NCBI RefSeq assembly: GCF_005577435.1
Contig: NZ_CP040396.1
Coordinates: 2,290,501 to 2,354,500 of the forward strand
Direction of reading: 5' to 3'
Source of the DNA: Paenibacillus algicola
GTDB lineage: Bacteria; Bacillota; Bacilli; Paenibacillales; Paenibacillaceae
Length of the DNA: 64,000 nucleotides
Shown here: piece after piece, positions 1-7,761 of the stretch
Numbering within the stretch: the first letter of the stretch is position 1
Layout of the letters: each line of letters starts with the position of its first letter
The notes under the pieces: model-generated
Database searches by the model: none
Told to the model about the DNA's origin: nothing
The model's input: the letters and a program-made list of their open reading frames with translations, nothing else
Position numbers and translations under genes: made by a program

Positions 1-72
1 TTGCGAGAATACGGAAAGCTTAAGAAAATGTACAGAGCCAGCCTGAATCAAAGGTGGGCACTGGGCGGGTGA
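1..72 (+). CDS. C-terminal end of an unidentified gene (partial)
   Basis: The first 24 codons of the window are open in frame 1 and close with TGA ten bases before the next start. The 23 visible residues are basic and polar (LREYGKLKKM..., ending WALGG). Too little is present to name a family. Tight spacing and shared strand put it in the same operon as the following glycosyltransferase, so a sugar-transfer or envelope role is plausible by context only. Confidence 0.5.
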   Translation: MREYGKLKKMYRASLNQRWALGG

Positions 73-82
73 GGAGAGAAAG

Positions 83-1306
83 ATGAGAATACTGCTGGCT
101 ACGATGTGGCTTGTGCCTCATGTTGGAGGGGTCTGGAACTTTATGCAGCAGCTGCATGACCGGCTCGTGATGATGGGGCATCAGGTAGACCTATTGGGCA
201 ATAGCCCGGACTACTCATCCTATTATCTTGTCAACCAAGGGCGGGAGCTGCCCAAGGAGCTCCTGCTGCCGATGCTGCGAACGAAACTGAATCTGGTGAC
301 AGCACCGATTGTGAACAGCGAAAGCTATCTAAAATACTACGAATTTGAACGTTATAGTCTGGAGCTGGCAGCAGCTTTTTTTGGACTGGATCACTACGAC
401 ATCATCCACACACAGGATATCTTCGCAGCCCGCGCACTGTATCGGGTGAAGCCCAAGCACATCCCGCTCATCTCACAGGTGCACGGGTCGGTTGCCCGGG
501 AGATGCATGAGCATTTTCGCAAGCGTCCTGAGCTGCAGGTAGCCAACGGCTCTCCAACCTGGAACTACTACCCGGAGATGGAATTTCAATCCGCGATGTC
601 CTCCGATCTGACAGTAACGGCGAATCAATGGAGCAAGAACATCCTCGTGAAAGAATACGGTGTAGCGTCAGAGCGGATTCAGGTATTGCCTTATGGCATT
701 GAAACTGAGGCGTTCTATGACAAAATGGCGCGAGGTACTCTGATCCAGCGGCCCCCTGGCAAAAAAGTGTTCATTTTTCCGGCCAGACTCGTTCCTGTCA
801 AAGGGATTGATGTGCTGCTTGCCGCGCTCGCCATCGTGGCTCGCCGAAGATCCGATTGGGTATGCTGGATCGTTGGTGACGGAGAGCTTATGGCGTCGCT
901 TCAGGCGTTGACGCAGCAGCTGGGCCTGCAGGAGTACGTTATATTTCACGGGGCACGAAATGACATCCCGGCTCTGCTGGGGCAATCGGATATTTTCGTT
1001 CATACCTGTGTGCAGGACAACCAGCCGTATTCCGTGATGGAGGCACAGCTGGCGGGCTTGCCATGCGTAGTGTCCAACGCGGGAGGGCTGCCGGAAATGG
1101 TGCAGGAGGGAGTCACCGGACTGATCAGTCAGGTGGGAGATGCCGGAGCCATTGCAGAGCAGCTGATACTGCTCTTGGCCAACGATGAGTATCGTCAAGC
1201 CCTGGGCAGAAATGGCCAGGCATATGCGAATGAGGTCTGGTCCATGGATCGAATGATGGAGCAGATGATTATGACCTATCATGAAGTTCTGGCACGAAAA
1301 ATATAA
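83..1306 (+). CDS. GT4-type glycosyltransferase
   Basis: A 407-residue GT-B fold glycosyltransferase, expected to move a sugar from a nucleotide donor to an unknown acceptor in the cytoplasm. The N-terminus (MRILLATMW...HVGGV) has the usual first strand and Gly-rich loop. The donor half begins near residue 230 with RLVPVKG (R235, K240), the conserved Arg/Lys pair. The donor-sugar loop follows at 312-320 as D-x7-E, a variant of the family E-x7-E motif. The ATG at 83 follows GAGGAGAG. It heads a run of closely spaced genes with a second glycosyltransferase at 1887, so the two may build one glycan. Donor and acceptor cannot be read from sequence. Confidence 0.9.
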   Translation: MRILLATMWLVPHVGGVWNFMQQLHDRLVMMGHQVDLLGNSPDYSSYYLVNQGRELPKELLLPMLRTKLNLVTAPIVNSESYLKYYEFERYSLELAAAFFGLDHYDIIHTQDIFAARALYRVKPKHIPLISQVHGSVAREMHEHFRKRPELQVANGSPTWNYYPEMEFQSAMSSDLTVTANQWSKNILVKEYGVASERIQVLPYGIETEAFYDKMARGTLIQRPPGKKVFIFPARLVPVKGIDVLLAALAIVARRRSDWVCWIVGDGELMASLQALTQQLGLQEYVIFHGARNDIPALLGQSDIFVHTCVQDNQPYSVMEAQLAGLPCVVSNAGGLPEMVQEGVTGLISQVGDAGAIAEQLILLLANDEYRQALGRNGQAYANEVWSMDRMMEQMIMTYHEVLARKI

Positions 1307-1324
1307 CGACAGGAGGGCTGTCAT

Positions 1325-1492
1325 ATGAATCCGGATGCCTATCAGGTCATCAGCGACCTCTATAATCGGTGGTTTGCCGTTCAGACCTCCAATCCCGAGC
1401 TCTTGGTGGATTATGTCGTATGGAATCAGATCGTCTCCGCTCTGCCCAAAGATTACGTACTGCCGGACCCGCTGATTTACAATATCGGCTAA
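1325..1492 (+). CDS. 55-residue hypothetical protein in glycosyltransferase cluster
   Basis: A short reading frame (MNPDAYQVISDLYNRW..., ending LIYNIG) preceded by a strong AGGAGGG at 1311 with good spacing. It lies 18 bases after the glycosyltransferase and 35 before the next gene, on the same strand. The product is acidic and aromatic, with no signal peptide or membrane segment. I recognise no family. The ribosome site and operon position are the evidence that it is real. It could be a small partner or substrate of the neighbouring glycosyltransferases. Confidence 0.7.
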   Translation: MNPDAYQVISDLYNRWFAVQTSNPELLVDYVVWNQIVSALPKDYVLPDPLIYNIG

Positions 1493-1527
1493 GCGAGGTT
1501 CTGGTCTGTACAAGGAGGTCATTCATC

Positions 1528-1866
1528 ATGTCGGTATTTCGCTTGGAAGCTGCACCCTTTAGCCCCATTGATGCCAGATACATTCAAAGCAGTGATCTAT
1601 ATATCAGTAACCATGGCAGTGAGCCTTTTGATGTGCTGGTTCACGGATATTATCCGGATGGGAGCATATTCTATGTCACCTTGGTCCACGCCGCTGCCGG
1701 AAGCACGGTCAGCCTTCCTGATATTTATAATCACCACCGGGCGTTTAGCCTGCTGCTAGTAACAAACATTAACACCTCTCTTACGACCGGCATTACTGTC
1801 TATGCCAAGGACCAGGGACAGTTGATCGCGGTGTTCTCCAATTCCCACTTCAGTGTGATGGAATAA
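1528..1866 (+). CDS. 112-residue hypothetical beta-rich protein in glycosyltransferase cluster
   Basis: The ATG at 1528 follows CAAGGAGG and is preferred over upstream in-frame starts that would overlap the 55-residue gene. The product (MSVFRLEAAPF..., ending SHFSVME) is rich in Ser, Thr, aromatic and beta-branched residues and looks like a small beta-sandwich. It has no signal peptide or transmembrane segment. It sits between the two glycosyltransferases in one operon. The Ser/Thr content and position make it a candidate acceptor, for example a spore- or cell-surface protein. That is inference; no family was recognised. Confidence 0.75.
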   Translation: MSVFRLEAAPFSPIDARYIQSSDLYISNHGSEPFDVLVHGYYPDGSIFYVTLVHAAAGSTVSLPDIYNHHRAFSLLLVTNINTSLTTGITVYAKDQGQLIAVFSNSHFSVME

Positions 1867-1886
1867 AGAAGGGAGGCCTGCTAAAG

Positions 1887-2948
1887 ATGAAGGTATTATT
1901 TGTTTATTATACTCCGAGCGGCGGGGTTGAGACCTTGAATCGGCAACGCTGCCGTGCGCTTCGATTAGCGGGCATTGAAGCGCACTGCTTGTATTATACT
2001 TGGGGGTCCGGCATGCAGAATCCCGTGGATTTCCCGATCTATGTGACCAGAAATGACATTGAAATCAAGCATTACCTGGATTTGCACCAGTATGCTGCCA
2101 TCATCGTCACGACAGACCATCTCAGCTTTCCCCGGCTGCGAATGCTGGGCTACACTGGCAAGCTGATCTTGGAAATTCAAGGGTATGGACCTAAGGATTA
2201 TGCGCGTACCCAATTAATATCGGCAGCACCTTATGTAAACGCACACGCATCAGCGCTTCTAAATCCATGCACGCCTCATATTTCCTCGTTGTTTAACGAG
2301 CTGTACCCATATATTCCGCAGTATAATTTCAATAATTGCTTTGATACTACAAGCTTTACCTACTATGCTGCTCCTGCACCGCAATCACCAGTCATTGCCT
2401 GGCTCGGCCGAATTGAGGATAATAAAAACTGGCGTGAGTTTTTGTGGATTGGATATCACTTGAGTCAATACGTCCCGGAACTGAACATGTGGATGTTCGA
2501 GGATCCTCAGCTAAGCATCCCTTCAGAACGAGAGCAGTTTTTGCAGCTCATTGCTGAGCTGAGTCTCGAAAAACGTCTGACCCTGTTCTCGAATGTCCCC
2601 AATGCCGATATGCCATATTACTATTCAGTGATCGGAGATTCGGGAGGGTTTCTGTGCTCCACCTCCAAGGTGGAAGGAGCCCCGTATGGGATCCTGGAGG
2701 CGATGAGCTGTCGCTGTCCGGTCTTAACGACAGATTCAGACGGCGTCTCCACTTCGGTATATCATAATTTTACCGGGAAATTTTACACGCTCGGGAATAT
2801 AGAGAATGCCGTCCATGAAGGGTTAGGGCTGATGCAGGATTCAGTTTTACGGGAGCAGATCCGGACCCAGGCGCAGGGCCATGTCCAACAAGCGTTTAAC
2901 CCCCACATCTATGCCGCGAATTTCGCGCAAATGCTGCACTCCGTATAA
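1887..2948 (+). CDS. GT4-type glycosyltransferase
   Basis: A 353-residue GT-B glycosyltransferase. A clear E-x7-E nucleotide-sugar motif lies at E263-E271 (EGAPYGILE), followed by the CRCPVLTTDSDG segment typical of GT4 C-terminal halves. The N-terminal half starts MKVLFVYYTPSGGVETLNR, the usual acceptor-side loop. The ATG follows AAGGGAGG and lies 20 bases after the 112-residue gene, so it is the last gene of the operon. A strong hairpin terminator follows at 2952. It is only distantly like the glycosyltransferase at 83, so the two probably make different linkages. Confidence 0.9.
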   Translation: MKVLFVYYTPSGGVETLNRQRCRALRLAGIEAHCLYYTWGSGMQNPVDFPIYVTRNDIEIKHYLDLHQYAAIIVTTDHLSFPRLRMLGYTGKLILEIQGYGPKDYARTQLISAAPYVNAHASALLNPCTPHISSLFNELYPYIPQYNFNNCFDTTSFTYYAAPAPQSPVIAWLGRIEDNKNWREFLWIGYHLSQYVPELNMWMFEDPQLSIPSEREQFLQLIAELSLEKRLTLFSNVPNADMPYYYSVIGDSGGFLCSTSKVEGAPYGILEAMSCRCPVLTTDSDGVSTSVYHNFTGKFYTLGNIENAVHEGLGLMQDSVLREQIRTQAQGHVQQAFNPHIYAANFAQMLHSV

Positions 2949-2951
2949 ATC

Positions 2952-2991
2952 AAGAGGTGGCACCCGGTTCATCCCGGGTGCCACCTCTTTT
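2952..2991. terminator. Bidirectional terminator
   Basis: A 16-bp perfect stem (arms 2952-2967 and 2974-2989, six-base loop) starts AAGAGG and ends CCTCTTTT. It separates the plus-strand glycosyltransferase operon from the convergent epimerase gene and can serve both. Confidence 0.9.
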
Positions 2992-3053
2992 GAAATGTTT
3001 GATAAGATTTCCCGCTCGCAGGATCACGGGGATACGCGAAGAACCTGCCCGGA

Positions 3054-3971
3054 TCAAGAGGAGAGACGCCAAGCCTTCACAGTCTCCGCCAGCCCTTGTT
3101 CCATATCATACTGAGCCTTCCAGTCGAGTACCTTCAGCGCCTTGGTGCTGGAGAGACAGCTATGATAAACGTCACCGGCTTTGACAGGATGATAGTGTGG
3201 GATAATGGTTCTGGCTAGGCGACTGGCAAGAAGATCAATTAAGCGGTTGATACTCGTAGACTGTCCTGTGCTTACATGCAAAATCTCGCCATGTCCCTTG
3301 TACATCGCGGCCAGATTGGCCCCTACAACATCCTGTACATAAATGAAATCACGGGTCTGATTACCATCTCCGTACACATTCAAAGGCAGCTCTTGGGCCA
3401 GCCGTTCGCCAAACACGGAAATAACACCGCCTTCTCCTTTCGGTGTCTGTCCCGGTCCGTAAACATTGCCATAGCGCAGGATGGTATAGTCGAGACCAAA
3501 GGTCTGACTGTACAGCTGGATATATCTCTCACCACACAGCTTGGACAAGGCGTAGAAGGAAATCGGAGCCACAGGGTCCCCCTCTGTAATGAGCGGCTGA
3601 TCCAGCGCGCCATAAACGCCGGAGGTGGAGGCAAATATGATTTTCCGTACACCTGTTGCTTTGGCGGCTTCCAGGAGCCTTAAGGTACCTGAAATATTCG
3701 TGTCTGCATCCAGCCAAGGATTGGCAATGGAGCTTTGTACATCAGCCTGGGCCGCCAGGTGGAAAATAAGCTCCGGCTTAATCTGTGCAAGACGGGAGGC
3801 AGCGTACTCACTTCGAACATCACAGACATGAAGGATCGCTTCATTATGAAGACGCCCGGCATCGCCGCTGGCCAGATTATCAAGTACATGCACCTCATAG
3901 CCGCTCATCACCAGACGGTTCACGAGATGCGAGCCAATGAATCCGGCACCTCCGGTAACTACTACTTTCAT
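3054..3971 (-). CDS. NAD-dependent nucleotide-sugar epimerase/dehydratase (extended SDR)
   Basis: A 305-residue extended short-chain dehydrogenase. The Rossmann motif TGGAGFIG is at residues 6-13 and the catalytic Y140-x3-K144 follows Ser/Thr 115-116. The start MKVVVTGG is the family's normal N-terminus, and GGAGG lies upstream, so the longer frame reaching 4070 is rejected. UDP-glucose 4-epimerase-like enzymes are the closest match in layout, but dTDP- or GDP-sugar enzymes share these motifs. It converges with the glycosyltransferase operon, so it may supply its sugar donor. Confidence 0.85.
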   Translation of the reverse strand: MKVVVTGGAGFIGSHLVNRLVMSGYEVHVLDNLASGDAGRLHNEAILHVCDVRSEYAASRLAQIKPELIFHLAAQADVQSSIANPWLDADTNISGTLRLLEAAKATGVRKIIFASTSGVYGALDQPLITEGDPVAPISFYALSKLCGERYIQLYSQTFGLDYTILRYGNVYGPGQTPKGEGGVISVFGERLAQELPLNVYGDGNQTRDFIYVQDVVGANLAAMYKGHGEILHVSTGQSTSINRLIDLLASRLARTIIPHYHPVKAGDVYHSCLSSTKALKVLDWKAQYDMEQGLAETVKAWRLSS

Positions 3972-4094
3972 GTTCGGGAACAACCTCCAGCCTTGGTTGG
4001 GATGCTCTATGATACGTGAAATGCTGGAGGTGCGCTTGTGGTGATGACCAGAGGAGTCTTGATTGGGCATTTCCAGGCTCTTCGGCTGCCGCTA

Positions 4095-4124
4095 TTGGTT
4101 TGGGTGTTATTTTGCTGATATAAT
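4095..4124 (+). promoter_or_regulatory. Sigma-A-type promoter for the LtaS-like gene
   Basis: TTGGTT, an 18-base spacer, then a consensus TATAAT at 4119. It lies about 65 bases before the start at 4190. The -10 is perfect and the -35 partial. Confidence 0.5.
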
Positions 4125-4189
4125 AATGACTATTGTAAAAATGAATACCGAAGTATGTAAAAATAACAATCATAAAGGAAGAGTACACG

Positions 4190-6109
4190 ATGAATACATC
4201 ACCAAGAACCGGATTGCTCTGGTATAGCGGCATGCTTGTCTTGCTGCTGCTCAAGCTGCTATTGTTCAGATGGTTTGTTTTTAAGGATATTGAATGGGGC
4301 AGGATCATCTGGGATGTGATCTCGGTTGCAGGCTTACTCGCATTGCTGGAGCTGTCGATCAGTGCTAAAGTCAGGCCGCTGGTCTACTGGATGTTTAATG
4401 GAATCATTTCAATCCTGTTGTTTGCTTCCGTCGTGTACGTCGCATATTTCGGCTCCGTCCCGACCTACACAGCGCTTTCCGGACTGGGTCAGGTCAATCA
4501 GGTAAAGGGCAGTGTCCATACGCTGCTGCGTCCGGAGCAGTTTCTATTCTTTATCGATCTGGCGGCGCTGCTGGTAGCTCGCGCAGCTCGAGCCGTGGCG
4601 GTTCGCAGAAGACATCGAAGTGCGCTTTCCTTTGGCACTCGTGAAGCAGGAAAGAGACCGTCAAAGCTCTGGAAGCTCTCGATGGCACTCATATTGATCT
4701 CATCCCTCGGATTGTCGGCAGTGGCGATGACCAGAAGCTGGACCATTGAGAACGAGAAGGTGCGCGCAGAACAGCTGGGGTTTGTGAGTTATCAGGTGGC
4801 CGAAGCTCTCCGGGATGCGCGGGACACCAAAGCGCTGGCAGATACCAGCTTGGAGGAGACGGCACAGAAGGTGCAGGAGCTCAAAGCATCCTATACGTAT
4901 CAGGATAAGACCGAAAGCAGAGCAGAGCCTGACTATTTCGGCAGCGGAGAGGGAATGAATCTGCTGATCGTACAGCTGGAGTCACTGCAGCGCTTTCCGC
5001 TGCATGCTTTTCTGGACGGACAGGAAATTACTCCGGTGATGAACACACTCGCTGATGAGGGACTGTACTTTCCGAATGTTTTTCAGCAGATTGGCCAAGG
5101 GAATACGTCGGATGCGGAATTTCTAACCAATACGTCCATCTATCCCGCAGGGTCGATTGCGATGTCCAAGGGGTTCGGCCATAAACAGCTGCCGAGTCTG
5201 CCCAAGCTCTTGGCGGAGCGGAATTATATCTCCAGTACCTTTCACGTTAATGATGCCGCCTTCTGGAATCGTGCACAGCTGTACCCGGCTCTAGGCTTTG
5301 ATCAATATTACGATAAGCCGAGCTTCAACAATGACCAGTTTAACGACTTTGGTGCTTCGGATGAGGAGATGTACAGAACCGGACTGCAAAAGCTGATCGA
5401 AGTGCAAGAAACCGGCAAGTCCTTCTATGGCCATTTTATTGCGGTATCCAGCCATTCTCCCTTTATCGTACCGGAGGACCGATCCAAGATTGACATCCCT
5501 GCTGAACTGCAAGGGACCCAGCTTGGACATTATCTGGATGCTGTGAACTACTCGGACTATGCGCTTGGCCTATTGGTTGACGCTTTGAAGCAGAAAGGGC
5601 TATGGGAAAATACGGTGCTTGTTGTGTATGGAGATCATTTTGGCATCAACCCCGCCGAAACCCCGGCGAGCCTCATTTCATCCACGCTAAATATTCCTTA
5701 CGAGGATGATGTCAGTCGGCTGAACGTGCCGCTTGTGATACGTATTCCGGGGCAGCAGGGCGGCAAGACCATCGAGCGCACCGGAGGGCAGATTGATATT
5801 CTCCCGACGGTGGCAAACATTATGGGGATTTCTTTGGAAAAAGAAGGCTTCACAGCCTTTGGTCAAGACCTGCTGAACATTGATCATAATGTGACGGGGA
5901 TGCGATACTACTTGCCAACGGGCTCTTTTCTGAACGATGAAATTCTGTTCATTCCCGGTAATGGATTTGAAGACGGCAGAGCAGTATCGCTGGATACCCT
6001 GGAGCCTGTAGAGGATTTCTCGGCTTACCGAAATGATTATGATTTTATATTGCAAATCATGAAGCTGTCTGATGAGTATGTCAATCTGCTTCCATCCCGT
6101 GCACCATGA
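4190..6109 (+). CDS. LtaS-family lipoteichoic-acid synthase-like membrane sulfatase
   Basis: A 639-residue protein with several N-terminal membrane helices (about 10-180) and an extracytoplasmic alkaline-phosphatase/sulfatase domain. LtaS enzymes polymerise glycerol-phosphate from phosphatidylglycerol on the outer membrane face. Visible catalytic features: metal-binding E264 in VQLES, the threonine nucleophile T306 in GQGNTSDAEF, and D482-H483 in YGDHFG. Length matches the family. It stands alone between its own promoter and a terminator. Bacilli carry several paralogues (LtaS, YfnI, YqgS, YvgJ) that differ as synthase or primase, and I cannot choose among them. Confidence 0.9.
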   Translation: MNTSPRTGLLWYSGMLVLLLLKLLLFRWFVFKDIEWGRIIWDVISVAGLLALLELSISAKVRPLVYWMFNGIISILLFASVVYVAYFGSVPTYTALSGLGQVNQVKGSVHTLLRPEQFLFFIDLAALLVARAARAVAVRRRHRSALSFGTREAGKRPSKLWKLSMALILISSLGLSAVAMTRSWTIENEKVRAEQLGFVSYQVAEALRDARDTKALADTSLEETAQKVQELKASYTYQDKTESRAEPDYFGSGEGMNLLIVQLESLQRFPLHAFLDGQEITPVMNTLADEGLYFPNVFQQIGQGNTSDAEFLTNTSIYPAGSIAMSKGFGHKQLPSLPKLLAERNYISSTFHVNDAAFWNRAQLYPALGFDQYYDKPSFNNDQFNDFGASDEEMYRTGLQKLIEVQETGKSFYGHFIAVSSHSPFIVPEDRSKIDIPAELQGTQLGHYLDAVNYSDYALGLLVDALKQKGLWENTVLVVYGDHFGINPAETPASLISSTLNIPYEDDVSRLNVPLVIRIPGQQGGKTIERTGGQIDILPTVANIMGISLEKEGFTAFGQDLLNIDHNVTGMRYYLPTGSFLNDEILFIPGNGFEDGRAVSLDTLEPVEDFSAYRNDYDFILQIMKLSDEYVNLLPSRAP

Positions 6110-6117
6110 GCCATAGG

Positions 6118-6158
6118 AGAAGCTGTCCGTGTCGAGAGATGCTGGCAGCTTCTTTTTT
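6118..6158 (+). terminator. Terminator after LtaS-like gene
   Basis: AGAAGCTG at 6118-6125 pairs with CAGCTTCT at 6146-6153, followed by a run of T. It begins nine bases after the stop codon. Confidence 0.75.
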
Positions 6159-6192
6159 ATATTCTCGTTCGCAAAAGCGCTTCATCCTAGTC

Positions 6193-6221
6193 TTGCCAGT
6201 CTATTGTTAACTTGATAATAT
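6193..6221 (+). promoter_or_regulatory. bioB promoter
   Basis: TTGCCA, a 17-base spacer and TAATAT. The BirA-type operator overlaps the spacer and -10, as expected for repression by holo-BirA. Confidence 0.55.
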
Positions 6222-6238
6222 GATATTTGAGTTAACAA
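6204..6238 (+). promoter_or_regulatory. BirA-type biotin operator
   Basis: A perfect inverted repeat, TTGTTAAC at 6204-6211 and GTTAACAA at 6231-6238, with 19 bases between. It has the form of biotin operators bound by the bifunctional biotin-protein ligase/repressor BirA. Its position over the bioB promoter supports biotin-dependent repression. The birA gene is not in this window. Confidence 0.8.
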
Positions 6239-6260
6239 TATAAGTAAGGGAGTACAACGG

Positions 6261-7256
6261 ATGATAACCTTAACCCAGAACCGCTGGCAGCACATGGCCG
6301 CTCAAGTGCTGCAGAAGCAAGACCTTCTACCCCAGGATGCCCTGGCTATTCTTCGATGTCCCGATGAGGAGCTGCTGTCCTTAATGCAGGCGGCTTATGA
6401 AGTTCGGCGTCATTATTTCGGAAACCGGGTCAAGCTGAACATGATTATTAACGCCAAATCCGGGTTATGTCCCGAGGACTGTGGATATTGCTCCCAGTCG
6501 ATCGTTTCGGAAGCACCCATAGACAAATATGCCTGGCTGACCAAGGAGAAGATCCTGGAGGGTGCGCAGGAGTCGATTCGCCGTAAAGCCGGTACCTACT
6601 GCATTGTCGCTTCCGGCCGACGTCCGACGGATAAGGAGGTGCGACATGTGGCAGAGGCTGTGAAGGAAATACGAGCCACCACCGACCTGAAAATTTGCTG
6701 CTGCCTGGGCTTCCTGAATGAGGATCAGGCAGGTCAGCTGGCTGAGGCCGGAGTGCATCGCTACAACCATAACCTGAATACGTCGAAGGACCATTTCAGC
6801 CGCATTACAACGACGCATCAGTATGAGGATCGGGTGGATACCGTGAATCAAGTGAAGGCCGCCGGCATTTCACCTTGCTCCGGAGTTATTTTTGGCATGG
6901 GTGAACGTGAAGAGGAAGCGGTAGAGATGGCATTTGCACTGCGTGAGCTGGGAGCTGAATCCATTCCTTGTAATTTTCTGAACTCGATTGAGGGCACACC
7001 GCTGCAAGGCGTCAAGGAGCTCACCCCTGTTCAGTGCCTGAAACGGCTTGCAATGATGCGAATGGTGAACCCCTCCGCAGAAATCCGGATTGCCGGAGGG
7101 CGCGAGATCAACCTAAGATCACTGCAGCCGCTGGGACTTTATGCAGCTAATTCGATCTTTGTCGGTGACTATTTGACCACAGATGGACAAGATCAGCAGT
7201 CTGATTGGTCGATGATTGAGGATCTCGGGTTTGAAATTGAGACATGCGCTCTTTGA
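6261..7256 (+). CDS. bioB: Biotin synthase
   Basis: A 331-residue radical-SAM enzyme that inserts sulfur into dethiobiotin to make biotin. The 4Fe-4S/SAM cysteines C70, C74 and C77 are in CPEDCGYC, and length is typical. The later NHNLNTS and AGGREINLR segments are also characteristic. The ATG at 6261 follows AAGGGAG. No other biotin gene is adjacent. The TGA stop overlaps the -35 element of the next promoter. Regulation by BirA is predicted from the operator upstream. Confidence 0.95.
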   Translation: MITLTQNRWQHMAAQVLQKQDLLPQDALAILRCPDEELLSLMQAAYEVRRHYFGNRVKLNMIINAKSGLCPEDCGYCSQSIVSEAPIDKYAWLTKEKILEGAQESIRRKAGTYCIVASGRRPTDKEVRHVAEAVKEIRATTDLKICCCLGFLNEDQAGQLAEAGVHRYNHNLNTSKDHFSRITTTHQYEDRVDTVNQVKAAGISPCSGVIFGMGEREEEAVEMAFALRELGAESIPCNFLNSIEGTPLQGVKELTPVQCLKRLAMMRMVNPSAEIRIAGGREINLRSLQPLGLYAANSIFVGDYLTTDGQDQQSDWSMIEDLGFEIETCAL

Positions 7257-7282
7257 CAATGATAATCTTTATCATTTACAAT
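7253..7282 (+). promoter_or_regulatory. hmoA promoter containing a Fur box
   Basis: TTGACA at 7253, an 18-base spacer, and TACAAT at 7277. The spacer holds a 19-base Fur-type palindrome at 7258-7276 whose 7-1-7 core TGATAATCTTTATCA differs from the Bacillus consensus (TGATAATnATTATCA) at one base. Fur with iron would block polymerase here. The -35 overlaps the bioB stop codon. Confidence 0.85.
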
Positions 7283-7354
7283 GAGGATATTCATATCTGA
7301 TCAGTGAGCGACTGGCTGTCAGGAGGACTATTTTCATACAAGGGAGTGCTGTTC

Positions 7355-7684
7355 ATGTTCGTAGAGGTCAAGACGATCGTAGTTACTGCTGGTCATTCAC
7401 ATCATGTGGTGGACAACTTCACCGGTCCCGGTGAGATTGAGAAGATTGAGGGCTTTATCGATCTCAGCGTTATGGTGAAGGAGAAGCGGCGCCAGGATGA
7501 AACGGAAGAAATTATGGTGGTCATCCGGTGGGAATCCAAAGAAGCATGGAAGCGCTGGGAAACAAGTGAAGCGCATATTCAAGGCCATAAGGCGAAGATT
7601 GGCAAGCCCAAGCCTGACTATCATGTCAGCAGCACCCACGGGGTGTATACTGTAGAGTCGTCCAAGGGACCCCGAGCCGATTGA
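7355..7684 (+). CDS. hmoA: Haem-degrading monooxygenase, HmoA/IsdG type
   Basis: A 109-residue ferredoxin-like-fold (ABM domain) protein close in length and sequence to Bacillus HmoA, which opens haem to release iron. Typical features are the start MFVEVKTI, the SGPG-like turn FTGPG, and the segment IRWESKEAWKRWETSEAHIQGH. The ATG at 7355 follows AAGGGAG; a longer frame from 7304 would start upstream of this site and is not favoured. Transcription is predicted to be iron-repressed through the Fur box inside its promoter, which fits iron scavenging from haem. A terminator follows. Confidence 0.88.
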   Translation: MFVEVKTIVVTAGHSHHVVDNFTGPGEIEKIEGFIDLSVMVKEKRRQDETEEIMVVIRWESKEAWKRWETSEAHIQGHKAKIGKPKPDYHVSSTHGVYTVESSKGPRAD

Positions 7685-7711
7685 GTATTTTGGAAAATAG
7701 ACGGGAATGTT

Positions 7712-7741
7712 AATGAGGCAGCTAGGTCTGCCTCATTTTTA
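7712..7741 (+). terminator. Terminator after hmoA
   Basis: A 10-bp stem AATGAGGCAG / CTGCCTCATT with a six-base loop, followed by TTTT. Confidence 0.85.
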
Positions 7742-7761
7742 ATTGTGAAGGAGCGTTCCTA

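Noticed and set aside
668..1522. A 284-codon minus-strand frame opposite the first glycosyltransferase
   Set aside because: It lies opposite a well-supported coding region and two small genes; the translation resembles no family.
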